From: Pseudomonadota bacterium
GTDB lineage: Bacteria > Pseudomonadota > Gammaproteobacteria > Steroidobacterales > Woeseiaceae
Assembly (NCBI GenBank): GCA_022573655.1
Contig: JACZTO010000003.1
Coordinates: 1-64,000, forward strand
Reading direction: 5' to 3'
Length of the DNA stretch: 64,000 nucleotides
Of this stretch, positions 53,115 through 64,000 are shown piece by piece; positions within the stretch are counted from its first letter, which is position 1, and every line of letters begins with the position of its first letter. Position numbers and translations under genes: made by a program. Under the pieces are notes generated by a model. The model was not told where the DNA came from. It saw nothing but the letters and a program-made list of their open reading frames with translations, and made no database searches.

Positions 53115-54656
53115 ATGGCACTCAAAGCTTCTGAAATCAGTCGACTGATTAAAGAGCGCATCGAGAACTTCGAGGCAAGCGCGGAAGCACGCGACGTCGG
53201 CACCGTAATCGCGGTAACTGACGGCATCGTGCGCATTCACGGCCTGGCGGACGCACGCTACGGCGAAATGCTCGAGTTCCCCGGCAACACCTTCGGCATG
53301 GCATTGAACCTCGAGCAGGATTCGGTAGGTGCCGTTATCCTCGGCGACTACAAGCACATTTCGGAAGGCGATACCGTGAAAACGACGGGCCGCATTCTCG
53401 AGGTGCCGATTGGCGAGGCAATGCTGGGACGAGTTGTCGATGCACTGGGTTTGCCGATTGACGGCAAGGGCCCGATCGAGGCCGAAGCTTCGGCGCCGAT
53501 CGAGAAGGTTGCTCCGGGCGTTATTCAGCGCCAGTCTGTCGACCAGCCGGTGCAGACGGGACTGAAGGCAATTGATTCGATGGTGCCAATCGGTCGCGGC
53601 CAGCGCGAATTAATTATTGGTGATCGCCAGACCGGCAAGACGGCTGTGGCAATCGATACCATCATCAATCAGCGTGGCACTGGAATTAAGTGCATCTACG
53701 TCGCTATTGGTCAGAAAGCTTCTTCAGTCGCCGGCGTGGTCCGCAAGCTTGAGGAAAAAGGTGCAATGGAGCACACCATCGTTGTTGCTGCGACGGCGGC
53801 TGACAGTGCTGCGATGCAATATATCTCTCCGTATTCCGGCACAACCATGGGCGAGTACTTCCTGGACAAGGGCGAAGACGCGCTTATCGTTTTTGACGAT
53901 CTGACCAAACAGGCCTGGGCATATCGGCAGGTGTCGTTGCTGTTGCGCCGTCCGCCAGGTCGCGAAGCCTATCCGGGCGATGTTTTCTACCTGCACTCTC
54001 GTTTGCTCGAGCGTGCATCGCGCGTCAACGCAGCATATGTTGAGGACGTATCGGGCGGCAAGGTCAAGGGTAAGACAGGGTCACTCACCGCTTTGCCGAT
54101 CATTGAGACACAGGCCGGTGATGTATCGGCGTTCGTACCGACCAACGTGATTTCCATTACCGATGGTCAAATCTTCCTGGAGACCGATCTCTTCAATGCC
54201 GGTATTCGCCCGGCGATCAATGCGGGCCTGTCGGTATCTCGAGTCGGTGGTGCGGCACAGACGAAGATAATCAAGAAGCTCGGTGGCGGTGTACGTCTCG
54301 CTCTTGCTCAGTATCGTGAGCTTGCGGCGTTCGCACAGTTTGCCTCTGACCTCGATGCGGCAACGCGGCGGCAGCTCGAACGTGGCCAGCGCGTAACGGA
54401 ACTCATGAAACAGAAACAGTATGCACCGTTGTCGGTTGCCGAAATGAGCCTGTCGTTGTTTGCGGTAAACGAAGGCTACATCGATGGCGTTCCTGTAGAG
54501 AAGGTTGTTGACTACGAAGCCGCGCTGCATGATTTTGCGCGCGCAAATAATCAGAGCGTCCTCGATGCCATCAATGAGTCCGGCGACTACAACGATGATG
54601 TTGTTGCGAGTCTGAAAGGAATCTGCGAAGCGTTTGCTGAGAAGGGCGCGTTTTGA
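53115..54656 (+). CDS. atpA: ATP synthase F1 subunit alpha
   Basis: 513 residues, the E. coli length. Walker A is GDRQTGKT, and [19 protein letters not shown] and [20 protein letters not shown] are conserved. It provides the non-catalytic nucleotide sites. A cluster of REP copies separates it from atpG. Confidence 0.99.
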   Translation: MALKASEISRLIKERIENFEASAEARDVGTVIAVTDGIVRIHGLADARYGEMLEFPGNTFGMALNLEQDSVGAVILGDYKHISEGDTVKTTGRILEVPIGEAMLGRVVDALGLPIDGKGPIEAEASAPIEKVAPGVIQRQSVDQPVQTGLKAIDSMVPIGRGQRELIIGDRQTGKTAVAIDTIINQRGTGIKCIYVAIGQKASSVAGVVRKLEEKGAMEHTIVVAATAADSAAMQYISPYSGTTMGEYFLDKGEDALIVFDDLTKQAWAYRQVSLLLRRPPGREAYPGDVFYLHSRLLERASRVNAAYVEDVSGGKVKGKTGSLTALPIIETQAGDVSAFVPTNVISITDGQIFLETDLFNAGIRPAINAGLSVSRVGGAAQTKIIKKLGGGVRLALAQYRELAAFAQFASDLDAATRRQLERGQRVTELMKQKQYAPLSVAEMSLSLFAVNEGYIDGVPVEKVVDYEAALHDFARANNQSVLDAINESGDYNDDVVASLKGICEAFAEKGAF

Positions 54657-54664
54657 GTCGAACT

Positions 54665-54773
54665 GTAGGGGCGGCTCTTAGCCGCGATCGCGCGTTAATG
54701 CCCATCTGGGTGCAAGGCGCGCTCCTACAGGAGTGCGACCACGGTATCGTAGGAGCGCGCCTTGCGCGCGACA
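54665..54773. repeat. REP-type cluster between atpA and atpG
   Basis: Three copies: forward GTAGGGGCGGCTCTTAGCCG (from 54665), inverted GCGCGCTCCTAC (ending about 54729), and forward GTAGGAGCGCGCCTTGCGCG (54749-54773). They fill most of the 134-base gap. Confidence 0.85.
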
Positions 54774-54790
54774 ACGGAGACTAGACGAAA

Positions 54791-55663
54791 GTGGCAGGCG
54801 AAAAGGAAATACGCTCGAAAATCGCTTCTGTAAAGAATATGCGGAAGATCACGAGTGCGATGGAAAAAGTCGCGGCGAGCAAAATCCGTAAAGCGCAGCT
54901 GCAGATGGAGGCATCGCGGCCCTATGCGGAGCGCATCCGTAGTGTGGTTGGACATCTCGCACATGCGAATCCGGATTACAAACATCCGTTTCTGACGGAG
55001 CGTGAGGTGAAGCGTGTCGGCCACATCGTAATTTCGACGGATCGGGGGCTCTGTGGCGGCCTGAACGCCAACCTGTTCAAGACCATGATTGGCGAGATTG
55101 CGAAGTGGCAGGGCGAAAATATCGCTGTTGACATGGCGTTGGTTGGCGCGAAGGCGGTTGCTTTCTTTCGCCGCATGGGTGGCAGCGTCCTCGGTACCGC
55201 GACGCACCTCGGCGATAAGCCTGGCATCGATGATCTGATCGGTTCGATCAAGATCATGCTTGACGCGTATAGCGACGGAAAAATTGATCGCTTGTATCTC
55301 GTGCACAACGAGTACATCAATGCATTAAGCCAGAAGCCAGTGATAATTCAGTTGCTTCCGGCCAAGGGCATTGGTTCGGACGATGACGAACTGCAGGCTC
55401 ACTGGGACTACATTTACGAGCCCGATGCCGGAGAACTACTCGATGACGTATTGATGCGCTACATCGAGTCGCAGGTTTATCGTGGTGCGGTTGAAAACTT
55501 CGCCTGTGAAATGGCGGCGAAGATGGTAGCGATGAAATCGGCTACGGATAATGCGGGCGACATCATTGACGGATTGCAGCTGAAGTACAACAAGGCTCGA
55601 CAGGCTTCGATCACACAAGAAATTTCAGAAATTGTTGGCGGCGCAGCTGCCGTATCAGGTTAA
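54791..55663 (+). CDS. atpG: ATP synthase F1 subunit gamma
   Basis: 290 residues, GTG start. The central-stalk helices are at both ends: [20 protein letters not shown] near the start and [20 protein letters not shown] at the end. [15 protein letters not shown] is the conserved middle. It turns within the alpha3-beta3 ring. Confidence 0.98.
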   Translation: MAGEKEIRSKIASVKNMRKITSAMEKVAASKIRKAQLQMEASRPYAERIRSVVGHLAHANPDYKHPFLTEREVKRVGHIVISTDRGLCGGLNANLFKTMIGEIAKWQGENIAVDMALVGAKAVAFFRRMGGSVLGTATHLGDKPGIDDLIGSIKIMLDAYSDGKIDRLYLVHNEYINALSQKPVIIQLLPAKGIGSDDDELQAHWDYIYEPDAGELLDDVLMRYIESQVYRGAVENFACEMAAKMVAMKSATDNAGDIIDGLQLKYNKARQASITQEISEIVGGAAAVSG

Positions 55664-55674
55664 GGAACCATTAA

Positions 55675-57054
<1,380 letters not shown>

Positions 57055-57071
57055 CAGAAAGAGACGAACAG

Positions 57072-57488
57072 ATGGCCACGATTCGCATTGACATCGTATC
57101 CGCAGAAGGCGAGATTCATTCCGGAGATGCCACGATGGTTTTTGCGCCTGCGAAAATGGGCGAGGTAGGTATTGCGCCGCGTCATGCTCCACTTTTAACG
57201 GCGCTGGGACCGGGAGAAGTACGTATTCAGGATGCAGACGGCAAGGAGAAAAGTATCTACATCACGGGCGGCTTGCTCGAGGTGCAGCCACATTGCGTGA
57301 CCATTCTCGCGGACACCGCCCTGCGTGGTGATCAGCTTGACGAAGCCGCAGCGTTAGCGGCACAGCAGGAAGCGGAAGAAGCTCTCAAAGGTGCATCGGA
57401 GGAGACTGACGTTGCCCGCGCGCAAGCCGAGCTGATCGAAGCGCGTGCCCGCTACCGCGCCGCGCAAAATCTCAAGGGCAAGAAATAG
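57072..57488 (+). CDS. atpC: ATP synthase F1 subunit epsilon
   Basis: 138 residues. A beta-sandwich starts IRIDIVSAEGEIHSGDATMV, with MGEVGIAPRHAPLLTAL, followed by a C-terminal helical hairpin that inhibits ATP hydrolysis in relatives. It is the last gene of the atp operon and is convergent with a symporter. Confidence 0.97.
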   Translation: MATIRIDIVSAEGEIHSGDATMVFAPAKMGEVGIAPRHAPLLTALGPGEVRIQDADGKEKSIYITGGLLEVQPHCVTILADTALRGDQLDEAAALAAQQEAEEALKGASEETDVARAQAELIEARARYRAAQNLKGKK

Positions 57489-57525
57489 GTGCATGCCCGG
57501 GACACGGTATCCGTCAGCCGATAAC

Positions 57526-59001
57526 CTAGTCCCGAATCGCCAGCGACCCAAAGCGATCTTTCAGTTCCAGGGGATTGCCGTCGTAGTCGGTAAGCATACG
57601 GGGCGGATCGAACTCTTGAGTCAATAGTGTCGCCAGCACCGTCACGATCAGCGACACAACAAGGCCTATCAAATCAGCGGGAATCACAGAATTCAATATC
57701 GTTCCGGTAAGCCATGCACCGAGGCCACCCAGCATTCCAAGCAGTACGCCCGTCCGATTTGCCTTCGGCCACCAGAAGCATAAAACGAAAGGCACAATGA
57801 CTGCCGCCAGGAGTACGGCGGTTGAGTCGATCAATACCTGAACGACGCGGTCTGCATTGAAAGCGACGTAGGTTGCCATCAAAGCACAGACGGGGATCGC
57901 GTAGCGTGCCACTTGCAGGCGTAATTTTTCGCTGGGCCGTTCCTTCACGAGCGGCAGAAGATTTGTGCTGACGATCGCTGACACGGCGAGCAGAATACTG
58001 TCTGACGTACTCATGATTGCAGAAAGAATTGCACCAACGAAAATGGCGACGAAAAACGGATGCATGTGTTGGAGGGCCAGGTCGGTAAGGACGGCGTTGG
58101 GGTTGGCAAGATCCGGCAGCGTAATGGTTGCAGCGAAGCCGAGCATCAAAGGCACCAGGCCAATGGTGACATAGCCGAAGGCGGCAATATAAAAAGAGTT
58201 CTGCGCGACACCCTCGGTTCTGGCCGATAAGGCGCGCTGGATAACTGACGAGCTGGCAATTGCAGCGATGCCCATCGCCAGCCAGACGTGTATGTAGTCG
58301 ACCCAGTTGGAGAGCGTGTGCTCAAGCGGCACCGGGCGGAAAGTATGTTCCGGCAGTTGAGCAGTGATGGCGCTCCAACCGCCGGCGGCATCCAGCACAA
58401 AAAAGAGCAAGACAAACATGCCGATGATGAATACCAACATCTGAATGAAGTCCGTCATTGCAACGGCCCACATGCCACCAATCATTGTATACACGACGAT
58501 GACCAGCAGGCCCCCGAAAATCCCGTAAGCCATCGGCATACCGGCTAGCGATTCCAATAACACCCCAAACGTAAATAAAATCCCGCCAAGCCAGATAATA
58601 GATGCCGTTGCGTCGGCCAGCGCGCCAAATGTGCCGGCAACTTTGCCGAAACGCGCCTCGAAAAATTCGGGCCAGGTCAGGCGGCGGCTGCGACGGTACA
58701 GACGGGCGAAAAACAGGCCGGAGAGCAGCAATGCCAATCCGGAACCGAACGGCTCGCTGACCATCATGAGTAGATCGCTATCATAGGCGGCGGTGGCCGC
58801 GCCCATCATCGTGCCGCTGCCAAACCAGGTGGCGAAGAGCGATACAGAGCAGAGCCATAACGGCATCTTGCGCCCGGCGACCACAAAGTCTGTCAGCGAT
58901 TGAGTGCCTCGGGATGCGTAAATTCCGATGGCGACCATAATTAGCATGTATCCGCCGACGCCAAACAGTATGAGCGTTTGTGTGGCCACGTTTCTTCTCA
59001 T
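57526..59001 (-). CDS. Sodium:solute symporter family protein
   Basis: 491 residues with about 13 membrane helices. SSS features: DFVVAGRKMPLWLCSVSLFATWFGSGTMMG near the start and the sodium-site block with SAIMSTSDSILLAVSA (about residue 330). The substrate cannot be read from sequence. It is convergent with atpC and divergent from glmU. Confidence 0.92.
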   Translation of the reverse strand: MRRNVATQTLILFGVGGYMLIMVAIGIYASRGTQSLTDFVVAGRKMPLWLCSVSLFATWFGSGTMMGAATAAYDSDLLMMVSEPFGSGLALLLSGLFFARLYRRSRRLTWPEFFEARFGKVAGTFGALADATASIIWLGGILFTFGVLLESLAGMPMAYGIFGGLLVIVVYTMIGGMWAVAMTDFIQMLVFIIGMFVLLFFVLDAAGGWSAITAQLPEHTFRPVPLEHTLSNWVDYIHVWLAMGIAAIASSSVIQRALSARTEGVAQNSFYIAAFGYVTIGLVPLMLGFAATITLPDLANPNAVLTDLALQHMHPFFVAIFVGAILSAIMSTSDSILLAVSAIVSTNLLPLVKERPSEKLRLQVARYAIPVCALMATYVAFNADRVVQVLIDSTAVLLAAVIVPFVLCFWWPKANRTGVLLGMLGGLGAWLTGTILNSVIPADLIGLVVSLIVTVLATLLTQEFDPPRMLTDYDGNPLELKDRFGSLAIRD

Positions 59002-59073
59002 TATTGGTGGTCAATAACGTTGCAGAGTAACATTCCCGCCTTAAGCTGGCGGTAACTCCGTAACCTGCACTTC

Positions 59074-60480
59074 ATGTATCATTCGCAGGCCACGAAACAT
59101 GGAGTTATTCGTCTGGGCCTGAGCATCGTTATTCTGGCAGCGGGACAGGGAACGCGGATGCGTTCGGAGCTGCCCAAAGTTCTACAGCTATTGGCTGGTA
59201 AGCCCTTGCTGGCGCACGTTCTGGCGTGTTCGCGAGCATTGGCAGCGGATGATGTGTGCGTGGTCTATGGCCATGGCGGTGAGGCTGTTCCAGCTGCATT
59301 TGCGGGTCAGGACATCCGCTGGGCCTTGCAGGCGGAGCAACTGGGGACCGGGCACGCGGTGCAACAGGCAATGCCGGATATGCCGGCTGCGAGTCAGATC
59401 TTGATACTTGCAGGCGATGTGCCTTTGTTACGGGCAACGACCTTACAGCAGCTTATCGATCAAACTGCGGTCGATGAGATGGCGATTCTGACGGTCGACA
59501 TGGAGGATCCCACGGGGTACGGGCGCATTATTCGCGACGACGACAGTGTGCGCAGCATCGTTGAACAGAAAGATGCCAGCGAGGAGCAGGCGGAAATCGT
59601 TGAGATCAACACAGGCGTCATGCTATGTCCTGGAGCGAGTCTCAAGGCCTGGCTTCTGAATTTGGAAAACAACAATTCCCAGGGCGAGTATTATTTGACA
59701 GATATCATCGCAATGGCAGTTGCGGATGGCGTCAGGGTTCATGGCATTAAGGCCAACAGTTCGGTGGAGGTAATGGGTATCAACGACAAGAAACAACTGG
59801 CAGAAGCAGAGCGCGCAATGCAAGCTCGGCTCGTCGACGAGTTAATGGCAGAAGGCGTTGGTTTCGCCGATCCGGCGCGCGTTGATATTCGTGGCACGCT
59901 CAAGTGCGGCAAGGACGTTTTCATTGACGTCAACGCGATATTCGAGGGTGAAGTGGAACTTGGCGACGGCACGAAAATCGAGTCGAATAACCTGATTCGG
60001 GATAGCAAGCTCGGCGCGGGTACGCTCGTTCATAGCAATTGTCATATTGAGGGTGCGACCACCGGCAGCGATTGTGAGCTTGGGCCGTTCGCGCGACTGC
60101 GCCCAGGCGCAGCGTTGGCTGACAACGTGAAGATTGGCAATTTTGTCGAAATAAAGAAGAGCACCATTGCTGATGGCAGTAAGGTAAATCATCTGGCGTA
60201 CATAGGTGACGCAGAAATCGGCAAGGGCGTCAATGTCGGCGCAGGCACGATTACGTGCAACTATGACGGCGCTAACAAACATAAGACGAGCATTGGTGAC
60301 AACGCGTCCATCGGAGCGAACGTGAATCTCGTCGCGCCCGTTACGGTTGGTGAGGGAGCGACGATTGGCGCGGGCTCTACGATTTCAAAATCAGCGCCGG
60401 CGGGCGAGCTGACGGTAGAGCGTGCAAAACAAACAACCATTCCTGGTTGGAAACGACCCATAAAAAAGGATGCCAAATAG
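59074..60480 (+). CDS. glmU: Bifunctional UDP-GlcNAc pyrophosphorylase/GlcN-1-P acetyltransferase
   Basis: 468 residues. The N-terminal nucleotidyltransferase motif is LAAGQGTRMRSELPKVL, and the C-terminal hexapeptide repeats form a left-handed beta-helix. It makes UDP-GlcNAc for peptidoglycan and LPS. The ATG at 59074 is the only standard start before the motif, adding about 10 residues relative to E. coli. glmS starts directly after its stop. Confidence 0.97.
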   Translation: MYHSQATKHGVIRLGLSIVILAAGQGTRMRSELPKVLQLLAGKPLLAHVLACSRALAADDVCVVYGHGGEAVPAAFAGQDIRWALQAEQLGTGHAVQQAMPDMPAASQILILAGDVPLLRATTLQQLIDQTAVDEMAILTVDMEDPTGYGRIIRDDDSVRSIVEQKDASEEQAEIVEINTGVMLCPGASLKAWLLNLENNNSQGEYYLTDIIAMAVADGVRVHGIKANSSVEVMGINDKKQLAEAERAMQARLVDELMAEGVGFADPARVDIRGTLKCGKDVFIDVNAIFEGEVELGDGTKIESNNLIRDSKLGAGTLVHSNCHIEGATTGSDCELGPFARLRPGAALADNVKIGNFVEIKKSTIADGSKVNHLAYIGDAEIGKGVNVGAGTITCNYDGANKHKTSIGDNASIGANVNLVAPVTVGEGATIGAGSTISKSAPAGELTVERAKQTTIPGWKRPIKKDAK

Positions 60481-62313
60481 ATGTGCGGAATTGTCGGCGC
60501 TGTTGCCGAGAGAGATATTGTTCCGGTTCTTGTCGAGGGTCTGAGACGACTCGAATACCGTGGTTATGATTCCGCTGGTGTGGCAGTTATCGGTGACGAA
60601 GGCACAATCGGTCTACGTCGAACCGTTGGCAAAGTGGTCGAGCTCGAGAAAAAGCTTGCGGAGCATCCGTTGCGAGGTCAGATCGGCGTGGCACACACGC
60701 GTTGGGCGACCCATGGCGGTGTAACGGAGGCTAACGCACATCCGCATGTGTCCGGTGGTCGTATAGCCGTCATTCACAATGGCATCATTGAGAACTTTCA
60801 ACCAATTAAAGAAGAAATGCTGCAAAAGGGCTACGTGTTCGAATCGGAAACCGACACAGAAGTTGCTGCACATCTTGTCCACGATTACATGAAACAAGGG
60901 CTGGACCTGGTCGAGGCAGTCGGCAAGGCGATCGAGCGATTCGAAGGGGCCTACGCGCTGCTTGTCATGGATGCTGAAGATCCGGACCGAATTGTTGTAA
61001 GTCGCGTCGCCAGCCCGCTCGTTATTGGTCTCGGCGATGGAGAGAATTTCGTCGCCAGCGGAGTGCCCGCATTATTGCCGGTTACGAAACGATTCATCTA
61101 TTTGGAGCAAGGAGATCTCGCCGAGATTCGCCGCGACGGCGTAAGAATTGTGGATACCGACGGTAATTCGGTCACGCGCGAAGTGCATGAAACGGAGTGG
61201 GACAGCGCATCGGCCGAGAAAGCGCCGTACGACCATTTCATGTTGAAAGAAATATTCGATCAGCCAAGCGCACTGGCGGATACGCTCTACGGGCGCGTCA
61301 AGAACCAACGCGTTATCCCGGAGTCGTTGGGTTCGAAAGCGACCGAGATGCTCGATCAGGTCGAAAATATTCACATCGTTGCGTGCGGAACGAGTTACCA
61401 CGCAGGCTGTGTTGGTAAGTACTGGATCGAGTCGTTGGCTGGCGTTCCAACGCAAGTTGAAATTGCGAGCGAGTACCGTTATCGCCATGTGGTAGTACCA
61501 CCGAAAACCCTTTTCGTAACGCTGTCACAGTCTGGTGAGACGGCCGATACCCTGGAAGCGCTGCGCATGGCAACAGGATTAGGTTACCTGGGGACGCTGA
61601 CGATCTGCAATAGCGCGCACAGCTCGATGGTGCGCGAGTCTGACCTCGTCATGATGACGCAAGCGGGACCGGAAATCGGCGTCGCGAGTACCAAAGCGTT
61701 TACCACACAGTTGTTGTCGATACTTCTCGTCACGCTGATGATGGCCAAGCATCGGGGCCTGTCAGTTGAAAAAGAAAAAGAGTTCGTCGCGAACTTAACG
61801 CACGCTGCTGCCGCTTCCGATCTGGCGTTAAAGATGAGCGACCAACTGAAGGAGCTGGCCAAGGATTTTGCTGACAAGCAGCACACATTATTTCTTGGCC
61901 GCGGACCGATGTGGCCGATCGCAATGGAAGGGGCGTTGAAGCTGAAGGAAGTTTCTTATATTCACGCGGAAGCCTACGCGGCGGGAGAGCTCACACACGG
62001 CCCGCTGGCGTTGATCGACGAAGATATGCCCGTAGTTGTTGTCGCGCCTAATAATGAGTTGGTCGACAAGTTGAAGTCCAACATGCAAGTCGTCCGTGCA
62101 CGTGGTGGTCAGTTGTATGTGTTTGCGGACGTCGAGACCAACATCGAGAGCGAGCCTGGCATGAAAGTGATCGCGATGCCTCACGCCGACAGGCTTATTG
62201 CGCCGATCGTATACACGGTTCCGTTGCAGCTACTCGCATATCACGTCGGCATTCTTAGGGGGACGGATGTCGATCAGCCGAGGAACTTGGCGAAAAGCGT
62301 GACGGTCGAGTAG
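60481..62313 (+). CDS. glmS: Glutamine--fructose-6-phosphate aminotransferase
   Basis: 610 residues. The catalytic Cys2 is in MCGIVGAVAE, and the glutaminase domain (1-240) has RLEYRGYDSAG. Two SIS domains follow, and the end QPRNLAKSVTVE is the conserved tail. It makes glucosamine-6-phosphate from fructose-6-phosphate and glutamine. With glmU it forms a two-gene unit. No glmS ribozyme is seen. Confidence 0.98.
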   Translation: MCGIVGAVAERDIVPVLVEGLRRLEYRGYDSAGVAVIGDEGTIGLRRTVGKVVELEKKLAEHPLRGQIGVAHTRWATHGGVTEANAHPHVSGGRIAVIHNGIIENFQPIKEEMLQKGYVFESETDTEVAAHLVHDYMKQGLDLVEAVGKAIERFEGAYALLVMDAEDPDRIVVSRVASPLVIGLGDGENFVASGVPALLPVTKRFIYLEQGDLAEIRRDGVRIVDTDGNSVTREVHETEWDSASAEKAPYDHFMLKEIFDQPSALADTLYGRVKNQRVIPESLGSKATEMLDQVENIHIVACGTSYHAGCVGKYWIESLAGVPTQVEIASEYRYRHVVVPPKTLFVTLSQSGETADTLEALRMATGLGYLGTLTICNSAHSSMVRESDLVMMTQAGPEIGVASTKAFTTQLLSILLVTLMMAKHRGLSVEKEKEFVANLTHAAAASDLALKMSDQLKELAKDFADKQHTLFLGRGPMWPIAMEGALKLKEVSYIHAEAYAAGELTHGPLALIDEDMPVVVVAPNNELVDKLKSNMQVVRARGGQLYVFADVETNIESEPGMKVIAMPHADRLIAPIVYTVPLQLLAYHVGILRGTDVDQPRNLAKSVTVE

Positions 62314-62329
62314 TGCGACGATCAGCACA

Positions 62330-62353
62330 TAATGCATAGAAAAGCATGCATTA
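62330..62353 (+). terminator. Inverted repeat after glmS
   Basis: TAATGCAT, loop AGAAAAGC, ATGCATTA: a perfect 8-bp A-T-rich stem 17 bases past the glmS stop. It may be a weak terminator or an mRNA end structure. Confidence 0.4.
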
Positions 62354-62401
62354 ATGAAGCTGAGCTACTGATCATCGAGCCTCACGGCACGCCCAACACG
62401 G

Positions 62402-62731
62402 GTGATCAGGCAACAGCAGCAAAGAAAGTGGAAATATAGCGGGAGAAGAGTAATTACATTTAGAAAATATATAAAGCAACTTTGCATGTTCGTTCTCTCC
62501 TCATCGCTTGCTTTGGGGTTAATCCTCGGCACCTATCTTCTCGTTGTAGGTGAGGTTTCCGTGAACGGAAATCTGGAACTTGATTTTGGACGGTTTGACG
62601 GGTTTTGGTTGATGTTGGGGCTACCGGTACTATTGGTGCTGATTCTTGCAATATTGTCACCGCTTTCGTTTTTCGTTCACCGTTTACTATCAAGGAAAGG
62701 TGACAAGAGCGCGCCATCTGCTGCTCAATAA
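62402..62731 (+). CDS. Small membrane protein, unknown
   Basis: Up to 109 residues from a GTG. Two membrane segments (about 28-50 and 66-90) lie between a basic N-terminus and a basic tail ending in SAPSAAQ. The first 28 residues are low-complexity, so ATG 62486 may be the true start. The region is richer in A-T than its neighbours. I do not recognise the family. Confidence 0.5.
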   Translation: MIRQQQQRKWKYSGRRVITFRKYIKQLCMFVLSSSLALGLILGTYLLVVGEVSVNGNLELDFGRFDGFWLMLGLPVLLVLILAILSPLSFFVHRLLSRKGDKSAPSAAQ

Positions 62732-62843
62732 ATAGCTGCCCTGGGTCGTCGCGAACGAGAGTACGAGTCAATTACCTATTATGGAGACGGACCGTGGGAC
62801 AGGGCCGCGTGCCAGTCAGTTCCACACTTGCCGGAATCAATTC

Positions 62844-64000
62844 CTAATTCTCGTAAGGTCGCATTTGCGAGCGACCGATGATGTGTCGCTGAATTTCCGA
62901 GGTGCCGTCCCAGATGCGCTCGATTCTCGCATCGCGCCAAAGGCGCTCAATGGGTAGGTCGCTCATCAGGCCCATGCCGCCGAAGATCTGCACCGAATTA
63001 TCGGCCGCCCTGCCCAACGCCTCCGAGGCGAACAGCTTGGCCATCGCCGCATCGTCCGATGTCATCTTGCCCTTGTCGGCAAGCGTGCAGGCGTGCAGGA
63101 CAAGCAGGTTCGAGGCGTGTAGTTCAGTTGCCATATCCGCGAGCTTGAAAGAAGTGCCCTGGAACTTGCCAATAGACTTGCCGAATTGCCGGCGCGTGAC
63201 GGCCCACTCGCTCGAAAGATCAAGCAGGCGCTGCATTTTCCCACAGCACTGCGCGGCCACCCAAACGCGCCCCATGTGCAACCACTTGTTGGCGAGCTCA
63301 AGACCCATTCCTTCGTCGCCGAGCATCTGCGATTTGTGCACACGACAATCATCAAACCCCAACTGGTAGGTGCGGTACGCGCGCTGACTGGTGCAGATAG
63401 GGCCGAGGCGCATATCGAAGCCCTTGTGATCACGGTCGACGAGAAATGCGCTGAGTCGTTTGCGCTCCCCGCGTGGAGTCTCATCGACGCCGGTGACGGC
63501 AAACAGGATGGCGAAGTCCGGCATACAGGGTGAGCTGATGAAGTGTTTGCTGCCATTGATCACGTAATCATCGCCATCGGCGACCGCACGCGTCGTCGCC
63601 GACATGATGTCCGAGCCGGCGCCGGGCTCCGTCAACGCAAAGCACTCGTGTTTTTCACCGCGTACGCATGGCTTAAGATACTTCTCGATCTGTTCGCCCT
63701 CACATGCCAGAAGTATCTCTGCGGGTCGCGCAATGAAGGCGCCCAGCGCATAGCCGACCGCGCCGAGCTCCCGCTCCATGAGCCCGAGCGTCGTATAGTC
63801 CAGCCCGCCGCCACCAACCGACTCCGGCAGATTTGCGGCGTAAAAACCCATGTCGATTGCTCGCTCCTTGATGCGCTCGCCAACTTCCGCCGACACGCCC
63901 GCGGCTTCGTCGGCGGCAGCTTCATGCGGTTTGATGTCCTCGTCTATAAACGCGCGAAGCGAGTCAAGCAGCATGGTTTGTTCGTCAGTGAGCTCGTAAT
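62844..64000 (-). CDS. Acyl-CoA dehydrogenase, 5' end outside the window
   Basis: The frame continues to the window edge, reading YELTDEQTMLLDSLRAFID, so the start codon lies beyond 64000. The first internal ATG is at 63974. Flavoprotein features: FALTEPGAGSDIMSATTRA (acyl-CoA/FAD loop), YVINGSKHFISS, and the C-terminal block GTSEIQRHIIGR. It catalyses the first beta-oxidation step on an acyl-CoA; chain length cannot be told. It stands alone on the minus strand here. Confidence 0.93.
   Translation of the reverse strand, partial: YELTDEQTMLLDSLRAFIDEDIKPHEAAADEAAGVSAEVGERIKERAIDMGFYAANLPESVGGGGLDYTTLGLMERELGAVGYALGAFIARPAEILLACEGEQIEKYLKPCVRGEKHECFALTEPGAGSDIMSATTRAVADGDDYVINGSKHFISSPCMPDFAILFAVTGVDETPRGERKRLSAFLVDRDHKGFDMRLGPICTSQRAYRTYQLGFDDCRVHKSQMLGDEGMGLELANKWLHMGRVWVAAQCCGKMQRLLDLSSEWAVTRRQFGKSIGKFQGTSFKLADMATELHASNLLVLHACTLADKGKMTSDDAAMAKLFASEALGRAADNSVQIFGGMGLMSDLPIERLWRDARIERIWDGTSEIQRHIIGRSQMRPYEN

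Overview
The window is the replication-origin region of a gammaproteobacterial chromosome, with moderately high GC. On the minus strand it carries dnaA-dnaN-recF-gyrB, and on the plus strand rpmH-rnpA-yidC-mnmE. Around these lie glnA-ntrB-ntrC, glyQS-gmhB-plsC, mnmG, rsmG-parA-parB, the whole atpIBEFHAGDC operon and glmU-glmS. This order resembles Pseudomonas and Xanthomonas relatives. The M13 and S9 peptidases, DUF4124, DUF6491 and DUF945 proteins, and the frameshifted TolB/TPR protein suggest a marine Woeseia-like lineage. That placement is an inference from gene content, not a search result.

Region by region. 1-1.6 kb: tail of a TolB-like/TPR protein broken by a one-base frameshift. 1.6-6.4 kb: nitrogen block (ntrC, ntrB, DUF4124, glnA), with a sigma-54 promoter and two NtrC boxes upstream of glnA. 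6.4-10.8 kb: glyQ, glyS, gmhB, plsC. 10.8-17.2 kb: accessory genes (CsoR-like repressor with a divergent DUF4396 membrane protein, M13 peptidase, DUF6491 lipoprotein, membrane-anchored GST, MMPL transporter). 17.2-23.7 kb: gyrB, recF (with two parS sites inside), dnaN, an oriC-like stretch, dnaA. 23.7-33.3 kb: rpmH, rnpA, yidC, mnmE, a lipoprotein, an ABC-2 exporter with a hydrolase, and mnmG. 33.3-47.9 kb: a metabolic block placed between mnmG and rsmG (oligopeptide ABC importer, DUF945, MBL hydrolase, AcuI-like reductase, methylcitrate-cycle genes prpB-prpC-prpD, S9 peptidase). 47.9-50.2 kb: rsmG, parA, parB. 50.3-57.5 kb: ATP synthase operon. 57.5-64 kb: sodium:solute symporter, glmU, glmS, a small membrane protein and an acyl-CoA dehydrogenase whose start lies beyond the window.

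How parts fit together. ParA and ParB, encoded here, would act on the two parS palindromes inside recF, about 1.5-2.2 kb from the candidate origin between dnaN and dnaA. NtrB/NtrC would drive glnA through the sigma-54 promoter seen here. The AcuI-like reductase would yield propionyl-CoA for the methylcitrate genes next to it.

Two families of short palindromic repeats are scattered between genes. One is a REP-type element beginning GTAGGAGCG. The other is a GGGGGACAGTGACCC palindrome. Several copies abut or supply stop codons, one seems to encode the start of a signal peptide, and two clusters sit inside the atp operon. I saw no tRNA, rRNA, CRISPR array, prophage or transposase gene. No gap between genes exceeds about 300 bases.
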